NCBI GenBank assembly: GCA_041651995.1
Contig: JBAZID010000016.1
Span: 1-54,459, forward strand
Length of the DNA stretch: 54,459 nt
DNA from: Sulfuricella sp.
Lineage (GTDB): Bacteria; Pseudomonadota; Gammaproteobacteria; Burkholderiales; Sulfuricellaceae
Direction of reading: 5' to 3'
Made by a program: the position numbers and the translations under genes. Of this stretch, positions 28,765 through 38,007 are shown piece by piece. The notes beneath the pieces were generated by a model. The model was not told where the DNA came from, did no database searches, and saw only the letters and a list, made by a program, of their open reading frames with translations. Each line of letters begins with the position of its first letter. Position 1 is the first letter of the stretch.

Positions 28765-29493
28765 TTATAAAACCTCTTGCTGGCTGAACGATTTTTGGGC
28801 TGCGGGCGCCAGCCCCTTGCGCGTGGCCAGAGACTCATTCCAGCCCGGCATGATCAGGCGCATGCCCTGCACTTTCTTTTTCGCCTGAATAAAATAAACA
28901 CCGCCAGCGAGTGCCCACCAGCGATCCCCCGCATTTTCCATGAAGTGAAACTTGCCAAGCAAGTGCTCTTGCTGAAATGGCGGCTCGTAACAGCACATGC
29001 GTCCACCCACCACTTCGAATCCCAGCAATGCCAGCCAGTCCTTGAGGCGCGACAGGCTGATAAAACGTCCACACCAGGGATAATTCTGCCTGTTATTGGG
29101 CAGCATCCGCCATAAACCCCACAGGCTGAAAGGGTTGAAGCCACTGATGATCAGGTTTCCCTCCGGCATCAGCACGCGTTCGGCTTCACGCAGAATCTGG
29201 TGCGGATGGTTGCTGAACTCAAGCAAATGGGGCAACAACAGCAAATCAATCGACTGACTGGCAACAGGGAAGAATTCCGGCTCCATCCGCAACGCCACCT
29301 CCCCCTCCTTGCCGCCTCTCAGGCGAGCCGGAATCCGGCTGGTACGCAGCAGGTCATGATCCAGCAGCCCCAGCTGAAGGGCATTGAAGCCAAAAATATT
29401 GGCCGCCACCTGATCGTAGTAAGCCTGCTCACGCCGCAGCAAATACTGGCCGAGCGGCGTTTCAAGCCACGCCTTTTCACCTGCACTTGACAT
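28765..29493 (-). CDS. SAM-dependent methyltransferase, YafS-like
   Basis: A 242-aa class I methyltransferase of the YafS type. The SAM-binding region is degenerate at the N-terminus, but LLLLPHLLEFSNHPHQILREAERVLMPEGNLIISGFNPFSLWG is the classic motif. Its substrate is unknown even in E. coli. Position between divergent gloB and rnhA is the same as E. coli yafS. The intergenic space to gloB is only 28 bases, so the two divergent promoters must overlap or lie in coding sequence. Confidence 0.85.
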   Translation of the reverse strand: MSSAGEKAWLETPLGQYLLRREQAYYDQVAANIFGFNALQLGLLDHDLLRTSRIPARLRGGKEGEVALRMEPEFFPVASQSIDLLLLPHLLEFSNHPHQILREAERVLMPEGNLIISGFNPFSLWGLWRMLPNNRQNYPWCGRFISLSRLKDWLALLGFEVVGGRMCCYEPPFQQEHLLGKFHFMENAGDRWWALAGGVYFIQAKKKVQGMRLIMPGWNESLATRKGLAPAAQKSFSQQEVL

Positions 29494-29521
29494 TCAGGCG
29501 GCTCCGGCCAAAGATAAAAAC

Positions 29522-30289
29522 ATGATTGAAATTATTCCCATCCCCGCATTTGAAGACAACTACATCTGGCTGATCCGTGATCAGGCTTATGCCGCCGTGG
29601 TGGATCCAGGCGATGCCGGTCCCGTCATGGCGTATTTACGTCAGCACGGCCTCAAACTGACTGCCATTCTCATTACCCACCATCATGGCGACCATTGTGG
29701 CGGAGCCAGGGAACTGGGGCAGCATTTCGACTGCCCGGTGTATGGCCCGCGCCGGGAAAAAATAACCGCCACCACGCAAACCGTGGCCGAAAACGACACC
29801 CTCACGCTTCCTGGACTGGGCGCCACGTTTCACGTCATTGACGTGCCCGGCCACACCCTGGGCCACGTCGCCTATTATGGGATAAATTCCCTGTTTTGTG
29901 GCGATGCACTGTTTGCCTGCGGCTGCGGACGGCTGTTTGAAGGCACGCCGGAACAGATGCAGTCATCTCTGGCAAAATTTGCCGCACTGCCCGATGAAAC
30001 AAAAGTTTTCTGCGCTCACGAATACACTCTCGACAATATCCGCTTTGCCAGAATCGCAGACCCCGGAAATGTTGCGCTGCAAGAGAGGGAAATACGGGAG
30101 CGGCAAACTCGTGCGCAAGGATTGCCCACCCTGCCCTCGACCATCGCCCTGGAAAAGAGCACCAACCCCTTCCTGCGCTGGGGCGACCCGCATCTCATTG
30201 CAGCGGCGAGCCAATTCGCCGGCCACCCGCTGAACAGTCCGGCCCACATATTTGCAGCCATCCGGCAGTGGAAAGACAAGCTCGATTGA
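29522..30289 (+). CDS. gloB: hydroxyacylglutathione hydrolase (glyoxalase II)
   Basis: Hydrolyses S-lactoylglutathione to lactate and glutathione, the second step of methylglyoxal detoxification. The 255-aa protein is full length, with the metallo-beta-lactamase site THHHGDHCGG near residue 53, later ligands in PGHTLGHV and FCGDALF, and the substrate-binding C-terminal part (AHEYTLDNIRFA...). It is transcribed divergently from the yafS-like gene. Confidence 0.95.
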   Translation: MIEIIPIPAFEDNYIWLIRDQAYAAVVDPGDAGPVMAYLRQHGLKLTAILITHHHGDHCGGARELGQHFDCPVYGPRREKITATTQTVAENDTLTLPGLGATFHVIDVPGHTLGHVAYYGINSLFCGDALFACGCGRLFEGTPEQMQSSLAKFAALPDETKVFCAHEYTLDNIRFARIADPGNVALQEREIRERQTRAQGLPTLPSTIALEKSTNPFLRWGDPHLIAAASQFAGHPLNSPAHIFAAIRQWKDKLD

Positions 30290-30366
30290 GGCATTTCTTC
30301 TTGACCTGAGCACTCAAAACTCATTACCATCGAAGGGTTTTTACCTCTCCAAAAAAGCCCGAACGC

Positions 30367-32060
30367 ATGCGAGCACGGTCAGTCCTCTTCCTTCTTTGCC
30401 TGATCACCAGCGCCAGTCAGTCAAGCGTGGCTGTCGCCGAGGATAGTTACGCAGCGTTCACGAGCGGCTTCACCTTCACGCAGAGCGAGGCGAACGAACC
30501 AGGCAAGCCTGGCGAGCAGGATTCCGCCAGCCTTGAACCCGGTGAGGGACAACTGAGTCTGCGCCCGTCGGAAAAAATCAGCTCCGACATCCTGCCGCTA
30601 CAGCTCGAATCACTAAAGAACGACCCCAAGGACTTGTGGGAACGCATCCGTTCCGGCTTTCAGCTGGCCGAACTAGGCAGCCCGCTGGTCCAGGAACACG
30701 AGGCCTGGTATGCCAACCGGCCGGATTATGTGCAGCGCACGGTGGAGCGCAGCCAGCGCTATCTGTTCCATATCGTGGAAGAAATCGAGAAACGCGGCAT
30801 GCCGACCGAAATCGCACTGCTGCCCATCATCGAAAGCGCCTACAACCCCAAGGCCTACTCCACCAGCCACGCCTCCGGCATCTGGCAGTTCATCCCTTCC
30901 ACCGGCAAGCACTTCGGCCTCGATCAGAACCTGCTCTACGATGGCCGCCGCGACATCCTTGCTGCCACAGATGCCGCGCTCGACTACTTGCAGAAGCTGT
31001 ACAACATGTTTGGCAGCTGGGAACTGGCGCTGGCCGCCTACAACTGGGGCGAAGGATCGGTGGGCCGCGCCATTGCCAAAAATCAGGCCAACGGCGAGCC
31101 AACCGGCTATCTCAGCCTGCGCATGCCGCCGGAAACGCGAAATTACGTACCCAAACTGATCGCGGTCAAGAATATCATCATGAATCCGGCCGCCTATGGC
31201 CTGACGCTCAACAGCATTCCCAACAGCCCCTACTTCGCCTCGGTAAAACTCAAGCAGCACATGGATGTCGCCGTGGCAGCACGCCTTGCGGAAGTTCCGC
31301 TGGACGAATTTGTTGCCCTCAACCCGGCATACAACAAACCCCTGGTTGCCGGCATAGGCAAGCCTACCCTGCTGCTGCCGGTGGACAAGGTCAACAACTT
31401 CTCGCTCAACCTGGAAAACTACGAACGGCCACTGTCCTCCTGGCAGACCTATACCCCCGGGCGAGGGGAAAAGTTGGCCGCAATTGCCAAGCGTTTCGGT
31501 ATTTCACTGGCCCGCCTGAATGAAATCAATGCCATTAAAGGCCGCAAAAAGCAGTCAGTTACGCAGACCCTGCTGATACCCGTGGCCAAACCGGGCAAAA
31601 CGACGACACTGCTGGCCCACATCCCGGAACCCGAAGCGGCGCATGAAACGCTGGCTGAAACGGGCAAATTGACTCACACCGTGGCCAAGGGCGACACCGT
31701 ACTCAGTATTGCAAAACGTTATGGCATGACGGTCGCCCAGCTCAAAACGCAGAACCGCCTCAAATCCAGCAGTATTGCCAGAGGACAGAAGCTGACCGTG
31801 CTGGCCAACAGCAAGCAGAAGACGGAAAAACCCAGCTCGCCAGGAACAAACCCGAAGCGGCCAAAGCACTCAAGGTGGCAAAAAATTCCGCTGCGAAAGG
31901 CAATCACACGCGCTATGTCGTCAAGCGTGGCGATACCGTATTCAGCATTGCGCGGCGCTTCGATGTCGCGGTGAACGATCTGCAACGCTGGAACAAGATA
32001 CCGGCCAGCAACAGCCTGCAGCCGGGCAACATCCTGAGGGTTTACGAGCGCGAAAGCTGA
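30367..32060 (+). CDS. mltD: membrane-bound lytic murein transglycosylase D, frameshifted before the last LysM
   Basis: Cleaves peptidoglycan in the periplasm. The first frame (30367-31974) encodes a signal peptide, an SLT domain (IESAYNPKAYSTSHASG, IWQFIPSTGKHFGL, AAYNWGEG) and two LysM repeats (about 355-400 and 433-475), then runs into a nonsense tail. A third LysM (RYVVKRGDTVFSIARRF...) is in the -1 frame and ends at 32060. Rejoining the frames at the A5 run 31826-31830 (as if one A were missing, or by -1 slippage on GAA AAA) gives a continuous 564-aa protein with three LysM domains. Causes could be a sequencing error, a real mutation or programmed frameshifting. The enzyme domain itself is intact. 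Confidence 0.88.
31826..31830 (+). other. A5 run at the mltD frameshift point
   Basis: Codons GAA AAA CCC read in the upstream frame. A -1 slip gives GGA AAA ACC and enters the frame that encodes linker LARNKPEAAKALKVAKN and the third LysM. One more A at this run would also restore a single frame. Confidence 0.7.
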
Positions 32061-32079
32061 TCAGATCCACGACAGCCAA

Positions 32080-33717
32080 TCAGATCAGCGAAGCCCGCAG
32101 CAAAGTGCGGGTATATTCCTGCTGAGGCGCCTCGAACAACGCCTCTGTTTCACCCGCCTCCACCACTTTCCCTGACTGCATCACGATCATGCGATGCGCC
32201 ATGGCGCGAATCACGCGCAAGTCGTGGGTAATGAACAGATAACTCATGCCATGCCGCTGCTGCAAGCCACGCAGCAAATCCAGCACCTGTTTCTGCACTG
32301 ACACATCGAGCGCGCTGGTAGGCTCGTCCAGCAGGATCAGCTTGGGTTCCAGCACAGCCACGCGCGCAATCGCGATGCGCTGGCGCTGCCCGCCGGAAAA
32401 CTCATGGGGGTAGCGCCACAGCATGGATTCCTCCAGCCCCACCTCGTCCATGATCGCCAGGATGCGCTCGCGGCGCTGCCGCCTGTCGAGCTGGGGGAAG
32501 TGGATACCCAGGCCCTCGCCCACGATCTGTTCCACCGTCAGGCGTGGCGATAGCGAGGAGTAGGGGTCCTGGAATACAACCTGGAAATTACGCCGCAAAG
32601 GGCGTAGCTGGCGCTGATTGAGGATGGCAATATCCGCCCCGTCAAAACTGATATTCCCGGAGCAATCCTGGAGCCGCAGCAGGCACATGCCAAGGGTGCT
32701 CTTACCCGACCCCGACTCGCCCACGATACCCAGCGTCTCGCCGCTGCGCAGGGACAAGCCCGCATCATCCACCGCACGTACCGATCTAACCGTGCGCCGG
32801 AAAAACCCCGTCCTGGATGAAAACACGCAATTGACGCCGTTCGCTTCCAGCAAGGCCGGCCTGGCTTCCAGAGCCTGGACTTCTTCGTCGCTCACCAGGC
32901 GCTGTGGCTGGCTTTGCAGCAAATGACGGGTGTAAGGATGCTGCGGCGCGGAAAACAGGTCCGCCACGGGTGCCTGCTCGACAATCTGCCCCTGCTGCAT
33001 CACACAGATACGGTCGGCAAAGCGCCGCACCAGGTTCAGGTCATGCGTAATCAGCAGCACCGCCATGGAAAATTCTTTCTGCAAATCCTCCAGCAGTTCC
33101 AGTATCTGCGCCTGGATCGTCACGTCCAGCGCGGTGGTGGGCTCGTCGGCAATCAGCAGTTTTGGGCTGCAAGCCAGCGCCATAGCGATCATGGCGCGCT
33201 GGCGCTGGCCGCCGGAAAGCATGTGCGGGTAGTCATCGAAGCGCTTTTCCGGTTCGGGGATGCCGGTCCGGGCAAGCAGTTCGATCATGCGCTTCCTGGC
33301 CGCCGGCTTGCTCATGTTTTCATGCGCCAGCAGGGGCTCCATCAGCTGCTCGCCGATGGAATAAAGCGGGTTGAGGGAAGTCATCGGTTCCTGGAAAATC
33401 ATCGCGATATCGCGACCACGGATATTTCTCAGTTCTGCCTCGGCCCGCCCCATCAACTCGCGCCCCTGAAAACGGATCGAACCGCCCGGATAGTGCGCCT
33501 GGCGCGGATCATGCAGTTGCAGGATGGAAAGCGCAGTCACCGACTTGCCGGAGCCCGACTCGCCGACCAGCGCCAGTTTTTCTCCGGCGTGGATGTCGAA
33601 GCTCGCCTCCCGCACCGCATCGGCGTATTGGCCGGGGCGACCGAAGGATACTGACAGGCAATCGATGGCAAGCAGTGGGGCGTGAGGCGTGAGGGGTGAG
33701 GGGTGAGGGGTGTCCAC
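32080..33717 (-). CDS. yejF: peptide ABC transporter ATPase, two nucleotide-binding domains
   Basis: Energises uptake of oligopeptides and microcin C-like compounds by YejABEF. The 545-aa protein fuses two ATPase domains, each with Walker A GESGSGKS and signature LSGGQRQR or FSGGQRQR, and an OppD/DppD-type C-terminal region in each half. GTG 33717 is preferred because GGGGAGGAG lies 6 bases upstream; ATG 33759 is an alternative. Residues about 3-15 (DTPHPSPLTPHAP) are encoded by four 7-bp repeats, absent from homologues that begin directly at LLAIxxLSVxF. Copy number changes there would shift the frame. Confidence 0.88.
   Translation of the reverse strand: MDTPHPSPLTPHAPLLAIDCLSVSFGRPGQYADAVREASFDIHAGEKLALVGESGSGKSVTALSILQLHDPRQAHYPGGSIRFQGRELMGRAEAELRNIRGRDIAMIFQEPMTSLNPLYSIGEQLMEPLLAHENMSKPAARKRMIELLARTGIPEPEKRFDDYPHMLSGGQRQRAMIAMALACSPKLLIADEPTTALDVTIQAQILELLEDLQKEFSMAVLLITHDLNLVRRFADRICVMQQGQIVEQAPVADLFSAPQHPYTRHLLQSQPQRLVSDEEVQALEARPALLEANGVNCVFSSRTGFFRRTVRSVRAVDDAGLSLRSGETLGIVGESGSGKSTLGMCLLRLQDCSGNISFDGADIAILNQRQLRPLRRNFQVVFQDPYSSLSPRLTVEQIVGEGLGIHFPQLDRRQRRERILAIMDEVGLEESMLWRYPHEFSGGQRQRIAIARVAVLEPKLILLDEPTSALDVSVQKQVLDLLRGLQQRHGMSYLFITHDLRVIRAMAHRMIVMQSGKVVEAGETEALFEAPQQEYTRTLLRASLI
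33681..33712. repeat. 7-bp tandem repeats inside the 5' coding part of yejF
   Basis: Two CGTGAGG and two GGTGAGG units plus a partial copy are translated as part of YejF. Seven is not a multiple of three, so gain or loss of a unit would break the frame. Confidence 0.8.
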
Positions 33718-33768
33718 TACGCACTCCTCCCCGCTCCGCCCAGCCTGACCGCTTTCCATTTCCACGCC

Positions 33769-33873
33769 CTCACTCCTCACTCCTCACTCCTCACTCCTCA
33801 CCCCTCACTCCTCACTCCTCACCCCTCACTCCTCACCCCTCACTCCTCACCCCTCACTCCTCACCCCTCACCC
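33769..33873. repeat. fifteen CTCACYC heptamers between yejE and yejF
   Basis: An uninterrupted run of 15 seven-base units, CTCACTC or CTCACCC. The last unit overlaps the TGA stop codon of yejE (33870-33868). On the transcribed strand the array reads GGGTGAG/GAGTGAG, rich in Shine-Dalgarno-like purines. Confidence 0.9.
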
Positions 33874-34890
33874 CCTCCTGGTATCCATCGCCTCACGCAA
33901 TGCCTCGCCGATAAAAATCAGCAGCATCAGCGTTCCGACCAGTACAGCGAAGGTGGTCAGGGATAGCCACCACGCTTCAATGTTGTCCTTGCCCTGAGCC
34001 AGCAGTTCGCCCAGGCTGGGCGTGGAGGGCGGCACGCCAAGGCCAAGAAAATCCAGGCTGGTAAGCGCCAGGATGGCGCCGGAAATACGGAACGGCAAAA
34101 AGGTGATGACCGGCGTCATGCTGTTGGGCACCAGATGGCGCAGTATGATGGCGCGGTTGGACACGCCCAGGGCGCGCGCTGCTTTCACATAATCCATGTT
34201 GCGCCCGCGCAGAAATTCGGCACGCACGTAATCCGCAAGCCCCATCCAGCCGAACAGGGAGAGCAAAATCAGCAGCAGGGTAATGCTGGGCTGGAAAATC
34301 GCTGAAAAAATGATCAGCAGGTACAGCTCCGGCATGGAGCCCCATACTTCCATGAAACGCTGGAAGACCAGGTCGAAGCGCCCGCCCAGGTAGCCCTGCA
34401 GGGCACCGGCAAGAATCCCCACCAGCGTGCCAACCAGGGTCAGCGCCATGGCAAACAGCACCGAAATGCGGAAGCCATAGATCAGCCGCGCCAGGACATC
34501 GCGCCCGCGGTCGTCGGTGCCGACCAGGTTGTGTTGCGATGGCGGCGCGGGATTGGGCAGTTCGGCAAAGTAGTTGATGCTGTTGAAGCTGTAGCGGTTC
34601 AAGGGGAACCAGGCCCAGTTTCCCTGTGAAGTAATGCGTTCCACGATAAAAGGGTCGTTGTAGTCGGTCTCGCTGGCGAAATCCCCGCCGAACACCGTTT
34701 CCGGATAGTTCTTCACGATCGGGAAGTAATACTCGCCCTGATAGGCCACCAGCAGCGGCTTGTCGTTGGAGATCATCTCGGCGCACAGACTCAGGGCAAA
34801 CAGAATCAAAAAAACCCACAGACTGACATAGCCCCTGCGGTTGGATTTGAAGCGCAGCCAGGCGCGCCCTGCCGGAGAAATAGCTTTCAT
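33868..34890 (-). CDS. yejE: peptide ABC transporter permease
   Basis: A 340-aa inner-membrane permease of the OppC/YejE type. The N-terminal helix (YVSLWVFLILFALSLCAEM) is followed by a large periplasmic loop, a YejE-like feature. The permease signature DRGRDVLARLIYGFRIS and the EAA loop (VKAARALGVSNRAIILRHLVPN) come next. ATG 34890 is used; longer frames run into the repeat upstream. It is separated from yejB by an inverted-repeat element and from yejF by heptamer repeats, both unusual inside an operon. Confidence 0.92.
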   Translation of the reverse strand: MKAISPAGRAWLRFKSNRRGYVSLWVFLILFALSLCAEMISNDKPLLVAYQGEYYFPIVKNYPETVFGGDFASETDYNDPFIVERITSQGNWAWFPLNRYSFNSINYFAELPNPAPPSQHNLVGTDDRGRDVLARLIYGFRISVLFAMALTLVGTLVGILAGALQGYLGGRFDLVFQRFMEVWGSMPELYLLIIFSAIFQPSITLLLILLSLFGWMGLADYVRAEFLRGRNMDYVKAARALGVSNRAIILRHLVPNSMTPVITFLPFRISGAILALTSLDFLGLGVPPSTPSLGELLAQGKDNIEAWWLSLTTFAVLVGTLMLLIFIGEALREAMDTRRG

Positions 34891-34891
34891 C

Positions 34892-35056
34892 TTAAAAACC
34901 CGAGTTCGATAACCACGGAGGGCACGAAGAACACGGAGTAAAAACAACAGATTGCATGGCGTTTGGCATTCACCCGTTGGGTGAGGCCATAAAAGACTGC
35001 AAACAGCCTTTCTCCGCGTTCTCCGTGCCCTCCGTGGTTAAAAGAGGTTTCCAGGT
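34892..35056. repeat. inverted-repeat element, copy 2 (CCACGGAG family)
   Basis: The left arm, AAAAACCCGAGTTCGATAA, then CCACGGAGGGCAC and AACACGGAG, mirrors the right arm GTTCTCCGTGCCCTCCG followed by TGGTTAAAAGAGGTTTCCAGGT. The centre holds CACCC-GTT-GGGTG within a segment shared with copy 3 in opposite orientation. The right end abuts the yejB stop codon and the left end lies one base from the yejE start codon, so it fills the junction exactly. Confidence 0.88.
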
Positions 35057-36109
35057 TCATCGGTCCACGCTCTCGAACTGGATGCGCGGGTCGATCAGCA
35101 CATAGCTCAGGTCAGACAGCAGCTTGGCGACCAGGCCCAGCAGGGTATAGAGATACAGGGTGCCGAGCACTACCGGATAATCGCGCTTCAGCACCGATTC
35201 ATAAGACAGGAGGCCCAGCCCGTCGAGCGAGAAGATGGTCTCGATCAGCAGGCTGCCGGTAAAAAAGGCGCCGATAAATGCCGCCGGGAATCCGGTCACC
35301 AGGGGGATCACGGCATTGCGGAAGACGTGCTTGTAGAGCACGGTATTTTCGGAGAGTCCCTTGGCCCGCGCTGTGAGCACGTACTGCTTGCGAATTTCCT
35401 CGATGAAGGAATTCTTGGTCAGCATGGTCATCACCGCGAAGCTGCCCACCACCGACGCCGTGATCGGCAGCACCATGTGCCACAGGTAGTCGGTGATTTG
35501 GGCGTGCCAGGGCAGCGCAGCCCAGTTATCCGAAACCAGCCCGCGCAGCGGGAACACATCCCAGAAGCTGCCGCCGCCGAACAGCACCAGCAGCAGGATG
35601 CCCAGCACGAAGCCGGGAATGGCATAGCCCACCAGGATCACGGTGCTGGTGATCACGTCGAAAGCGGAACCGTCGCGCACCGCTTTGGCCACTCCCAGGG
35701 GGATGCAGGTGAGATAGACAATGAAAAAGGTCCACACCCCCAGGCTGATGGAAACCGGCAGCTTGGAGACCACCAGCTGCATCACCGATTTATGGTGGAA
35801 ATAACTCTGGCCCAGGTCGAAGGTCGCGTAGTTCTTCATCATTTCGAAAAAGCGCACATGCGCCGGCTTGTCAAAGCCGTACAGCTTCTTGAGATCCTCG
35901 ATGCGCTCCTTGTCCAGCCCGCGATCGCCGCGATACAGCGTTTTCACCCCTCCGCTCGCCTCACCGCCCGCGCCCTGCCCCTTCATCTGGTGGATCAGCT
36001 GCTCCACCGGTCCACCGGGCACGAACTGGGTCACCACGAAAGTGATCAGCATCACTCCGAACAGGGTGGGGATCATCAACAGCAGGCGTTTGAGGACGTA
36101 AGCCCACAT
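35057..36109 (-). CDS. yejB: peptide ABC transporter permease
   Basis: A 350-aa inner-membrane permease of the OppB/YejB type. The family N-terminus YVLKRLLLMIPTLFGVMLITF is followed by a long insertion carrying GGPVEQLI. The EAA loop (VLTARAKGLSENTVLYKHVFRNAVIPLVTGFP) lies near residue 245. Its ATG overlaps the yejA stop by one base (TAATG). Confidence 0.93.
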   Translation of the reverse strand: MWAYVLKRLLLMIPTLFGVMLITFVVTQFVPGGPVEQLIHQMKGQGAGGEASGGVKTLYRGDRGLDKERIEDLKKLYGFDKPAHVRFFEMMKNYATFDLGQSYFHHKSVMQLVVSKLPVSISLGVWTFFIVYLTCIPLGVAKAVRDGSAFDVITSTVILVGYAIPGFVLGILLLVLFGGGSFWDVFPLRGLVSDNWAALPWHAQITDYLWHMVLPITASVVGSFAVMTMLTKNSFIEEIRKQYVLTARAKGLSENTVLYKHVFRNAVIPLVTGFPAAFIGAFFTGSLLIETIFSLDGLGLLSYESVLKRDYPVVLGTLYLYTLLGLVAKLLSDLSYVLIDPRIQFESVDR

Positions 36110-37899
36110 TATTGGCGGCTCCAGCTAAAGCGCAGCATCCACTCGGTAGCCGAATAATACAGCGGCAACTTCGCCGGGAAACCGAATTTGTCCCAGTAGG
36201 CGATGCGGTGGGTGGGGACAAACCAGTTGGGCACCAGGTATTCGCTGTTGAGCAATACCCGGTCCAGGGCGCGGGTCGCCGTGACCAGTGCCTTGCGGTC
36301 GGGCGCGTAGACGATCTTTTCCACCAGCGCATCGACCACCGCATCCTTGATGCCGATCATGTTGTTCGAACCTTCCTTGTCCGCCGCGCTGGAATGCCAC
36401 ATGTGCATCTGCTCATTACCGGGAGACTGTGATTGGCCGAAGACATGCACGATCATGTCAAAGTCGAACGTGTCGGCGCGACGCTGCCACAGAGCCACGT
36501 CCACGGTGCGATACTTGATCGAGATGCCGAGCTTGGACAGGTTGCGCTCGAAAGGGCCGGAAATGCGTTCGAAACCTTTCTGCGCCAGCAGCAGCTCGAA
36601 TTCGAAAGGCTGACCCTGGGCGTTGCGCAACGCGCCATTGCGGTAGGTCCAGCCGGCTTCGGCGAGCAAGGCCTTTGCCTGGCGCAGGTTGGCGCGCAGT
36701 GAACCGGGCGGCCGGGTGGAAGGCGGCAGCCAGGCGCGGGTAAAAACCTCGGGGGGCAATTGGGCGCGGAAGGGTTCCAGCAGCTTCAGTTCGTCGCCCT
36801 GGGGAATGCCGGAGGATGCCAGCTCGCTGTTGCTGAAGTAGCTGTCACAGCGTTGGTACTGGTTAAAGAAAAGATTCCGGTTGGACCATTCGAAATCCAT
36901 CGCCAGCGAAATGGCCTTGCGCACCCGCCGGTCCTTGAACATAGGGCGCCGGATATTGAATATGAAGCCCTGCATGCCGGCGTTGTTGCTGTGCGCCAGT
37001 TCCGTCTTCTTGATCAGGCCCCGGTTGAATTTCGGCCCACGGTAATCGCGCGCCCACTGCTTGGAATTGAACACCGCGACAAAATCGAATTCTCCGGCCT
37101 TGAAGGCCTCAAGTTGCACCGTCTCGTCCTTGTAGTAAAGGAAGTTCACCTTCTCGTAATTAAACATGCCGCGACGGGAATTGAGGTCCCGGGCCCAGTA
37201 GCCGGGATTGCGCCTGAAAGTGATTTTTTTGCCGAGCAAGACCTCTTCCACCTGATAGGGTCCACTGCCCAGCGGGGTATCCGTGACCACCTTGTCAAAT
37301 GGCTTGCCGCCGCCCCATTTACGGGAAAAGATGGGCATCTGGCCGGTCAGCAAATGCAGTTCAGGATTGACGCGAGCAAACTCGAAGCGCACCGTGCGCG
37401 CATCCACCACCACTGCCCGCTTGACGTCCGCCCAATAAAAACGGTACTGGGGGTGGGCAAGCTGGCTCTTCAGGGTATCGAAGGAAAATTTCACATCCTC
37501 GGCCAGCACTGGCGAGCCGTCAGAAAAATGAGCCCTGGGGTTGAGGCGGTAGGTGACAGCCAGCCGGTCGCCTGCCAGCTCGATATCCTGCGCCAGCAGG
37601 CCATACTGGCTGAAAGGCTCGTCCAGCGACTGTTCCATCAGGGTCTCGAAAACAAGATCGCTTACCCCGGCGGCAGGGATTCCCTTGAGCAGAAATGGAT
37701 TCAGGCTTTCAAAATTGCCCATAACGGAAAGCACCAGCTTGCCGTGTTTCGGCGCATCCGGATTGGCATAGTCGAAATGCTTGAAATCCGGCGCATATTT
37801 GGGTTCATAACCCAAAGCAAGCGATGGCGCTGCCGTAACGCTCCAGGAAGAGGTCAAGAACAGAAAGGAAGCAAACAGATTGAGCATCAATAATTTCAT
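36109..37899 (-). CDS. yejA: periplasmic peptide-binding protein
   Basis: A 596-aa substrate-binding protein (SBP family 5) for the YejBEF importer. It has signal peptide MKLLMLNLFASFLFLTSSW..., then LGYEPKYAPDFKHFDYANPDAPKHGKL, typical of YejA, and the family 5 pattern FSDGSPVLAEDVKFSFDTLK. ATG 37899 is chosen for the complete signal peptide. It is the first gene of yejABEF and is divergent from fabI. Confidence 0.92.
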   Translation of the reverse strand: MKLLMLNLFASFLFLTSSWSVTAAPSLALGYEPKYAPDFKHFDYANPDAPKHGKLVLSVMGNFESLNPFLLKGIPAAGVSDLVFETLMEQSLDEPFSQYGLLAQDIELAGDRLAVTYRLNPRAHFSDGSPVLAEDVKFSFDTLKSQLAHPQYRFYWADVKRAVVVDARTVRFEFARVNPELHLLTGQMPIFSRKWGGGKPFDKVVTDTPLGSGPYQVEEVLLGKKITFRRNPGYWARDLNSRRGMFNYEKVNFLYYKDETVQLEAFKAGEFDFVAVFNSKQWARDYRGPKFNRGLIKKTELAHSNNAGMQGFIFNIRRPMFKDRRVRKAISLAMDFEWSNRNLFFNQYQRCDSYFSNSELASSGIPQGDELKLLEPFRAQLPPEVFTRAWLPPSTRPPGSLRANLRQAKALLAEAGWTYRNGALRNAQGQPFEFELLLAQKGFERISGPFERNLSKLGISIKYRTVDVALWQRRADTFDFDMIVHVFGQSQSPGNEQMHMWHSSAADKEGSNNMIGIKDAVVDALVEKIVYAPDRKALVTATRALDRVLLNSEYLVPNWFVPTHRIAYWDKFGFPAKLPLYYSATEWMLRFSWSRQ

Positions 37900-37942
37900 T
37901 GCCAATGCAGTGTAGCCTAAAGCCAGCAAACCAGCCAAGCCA

Positions 37943-37971
37943 CATCACCCTGATTCAAATTGGGTTATAAT
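37943..37971 (+). promoter_or_regulatory. fabI promoter (-10 TATAAT)
   Basis: A perfect TATAAT at 37966-37971 lies 36 bases before the fabI ATG. The -35 position at 17-base spacing (37943-37948, CATCAC) is poor, so an activator or an alternative spacing may apply. Confidence 0.5.
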
Positions 37972-38007
37972 CCACGCCATTCGAAAAAATCACCTGAGGA
38001 ATCAAGC

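Noticed and set aside
33769..33873. CRISPR array
   Set aside because: The units are 7 bp with no spacers and no cas genes nearby; this is a simple tandem repeat.
37899..37938. Longer YejA start (13 extra residues)
   Set aside because: It would bury the signal peptide behind MAGLLALGYTALA; the ATG at 37899 gives a normal export signal.
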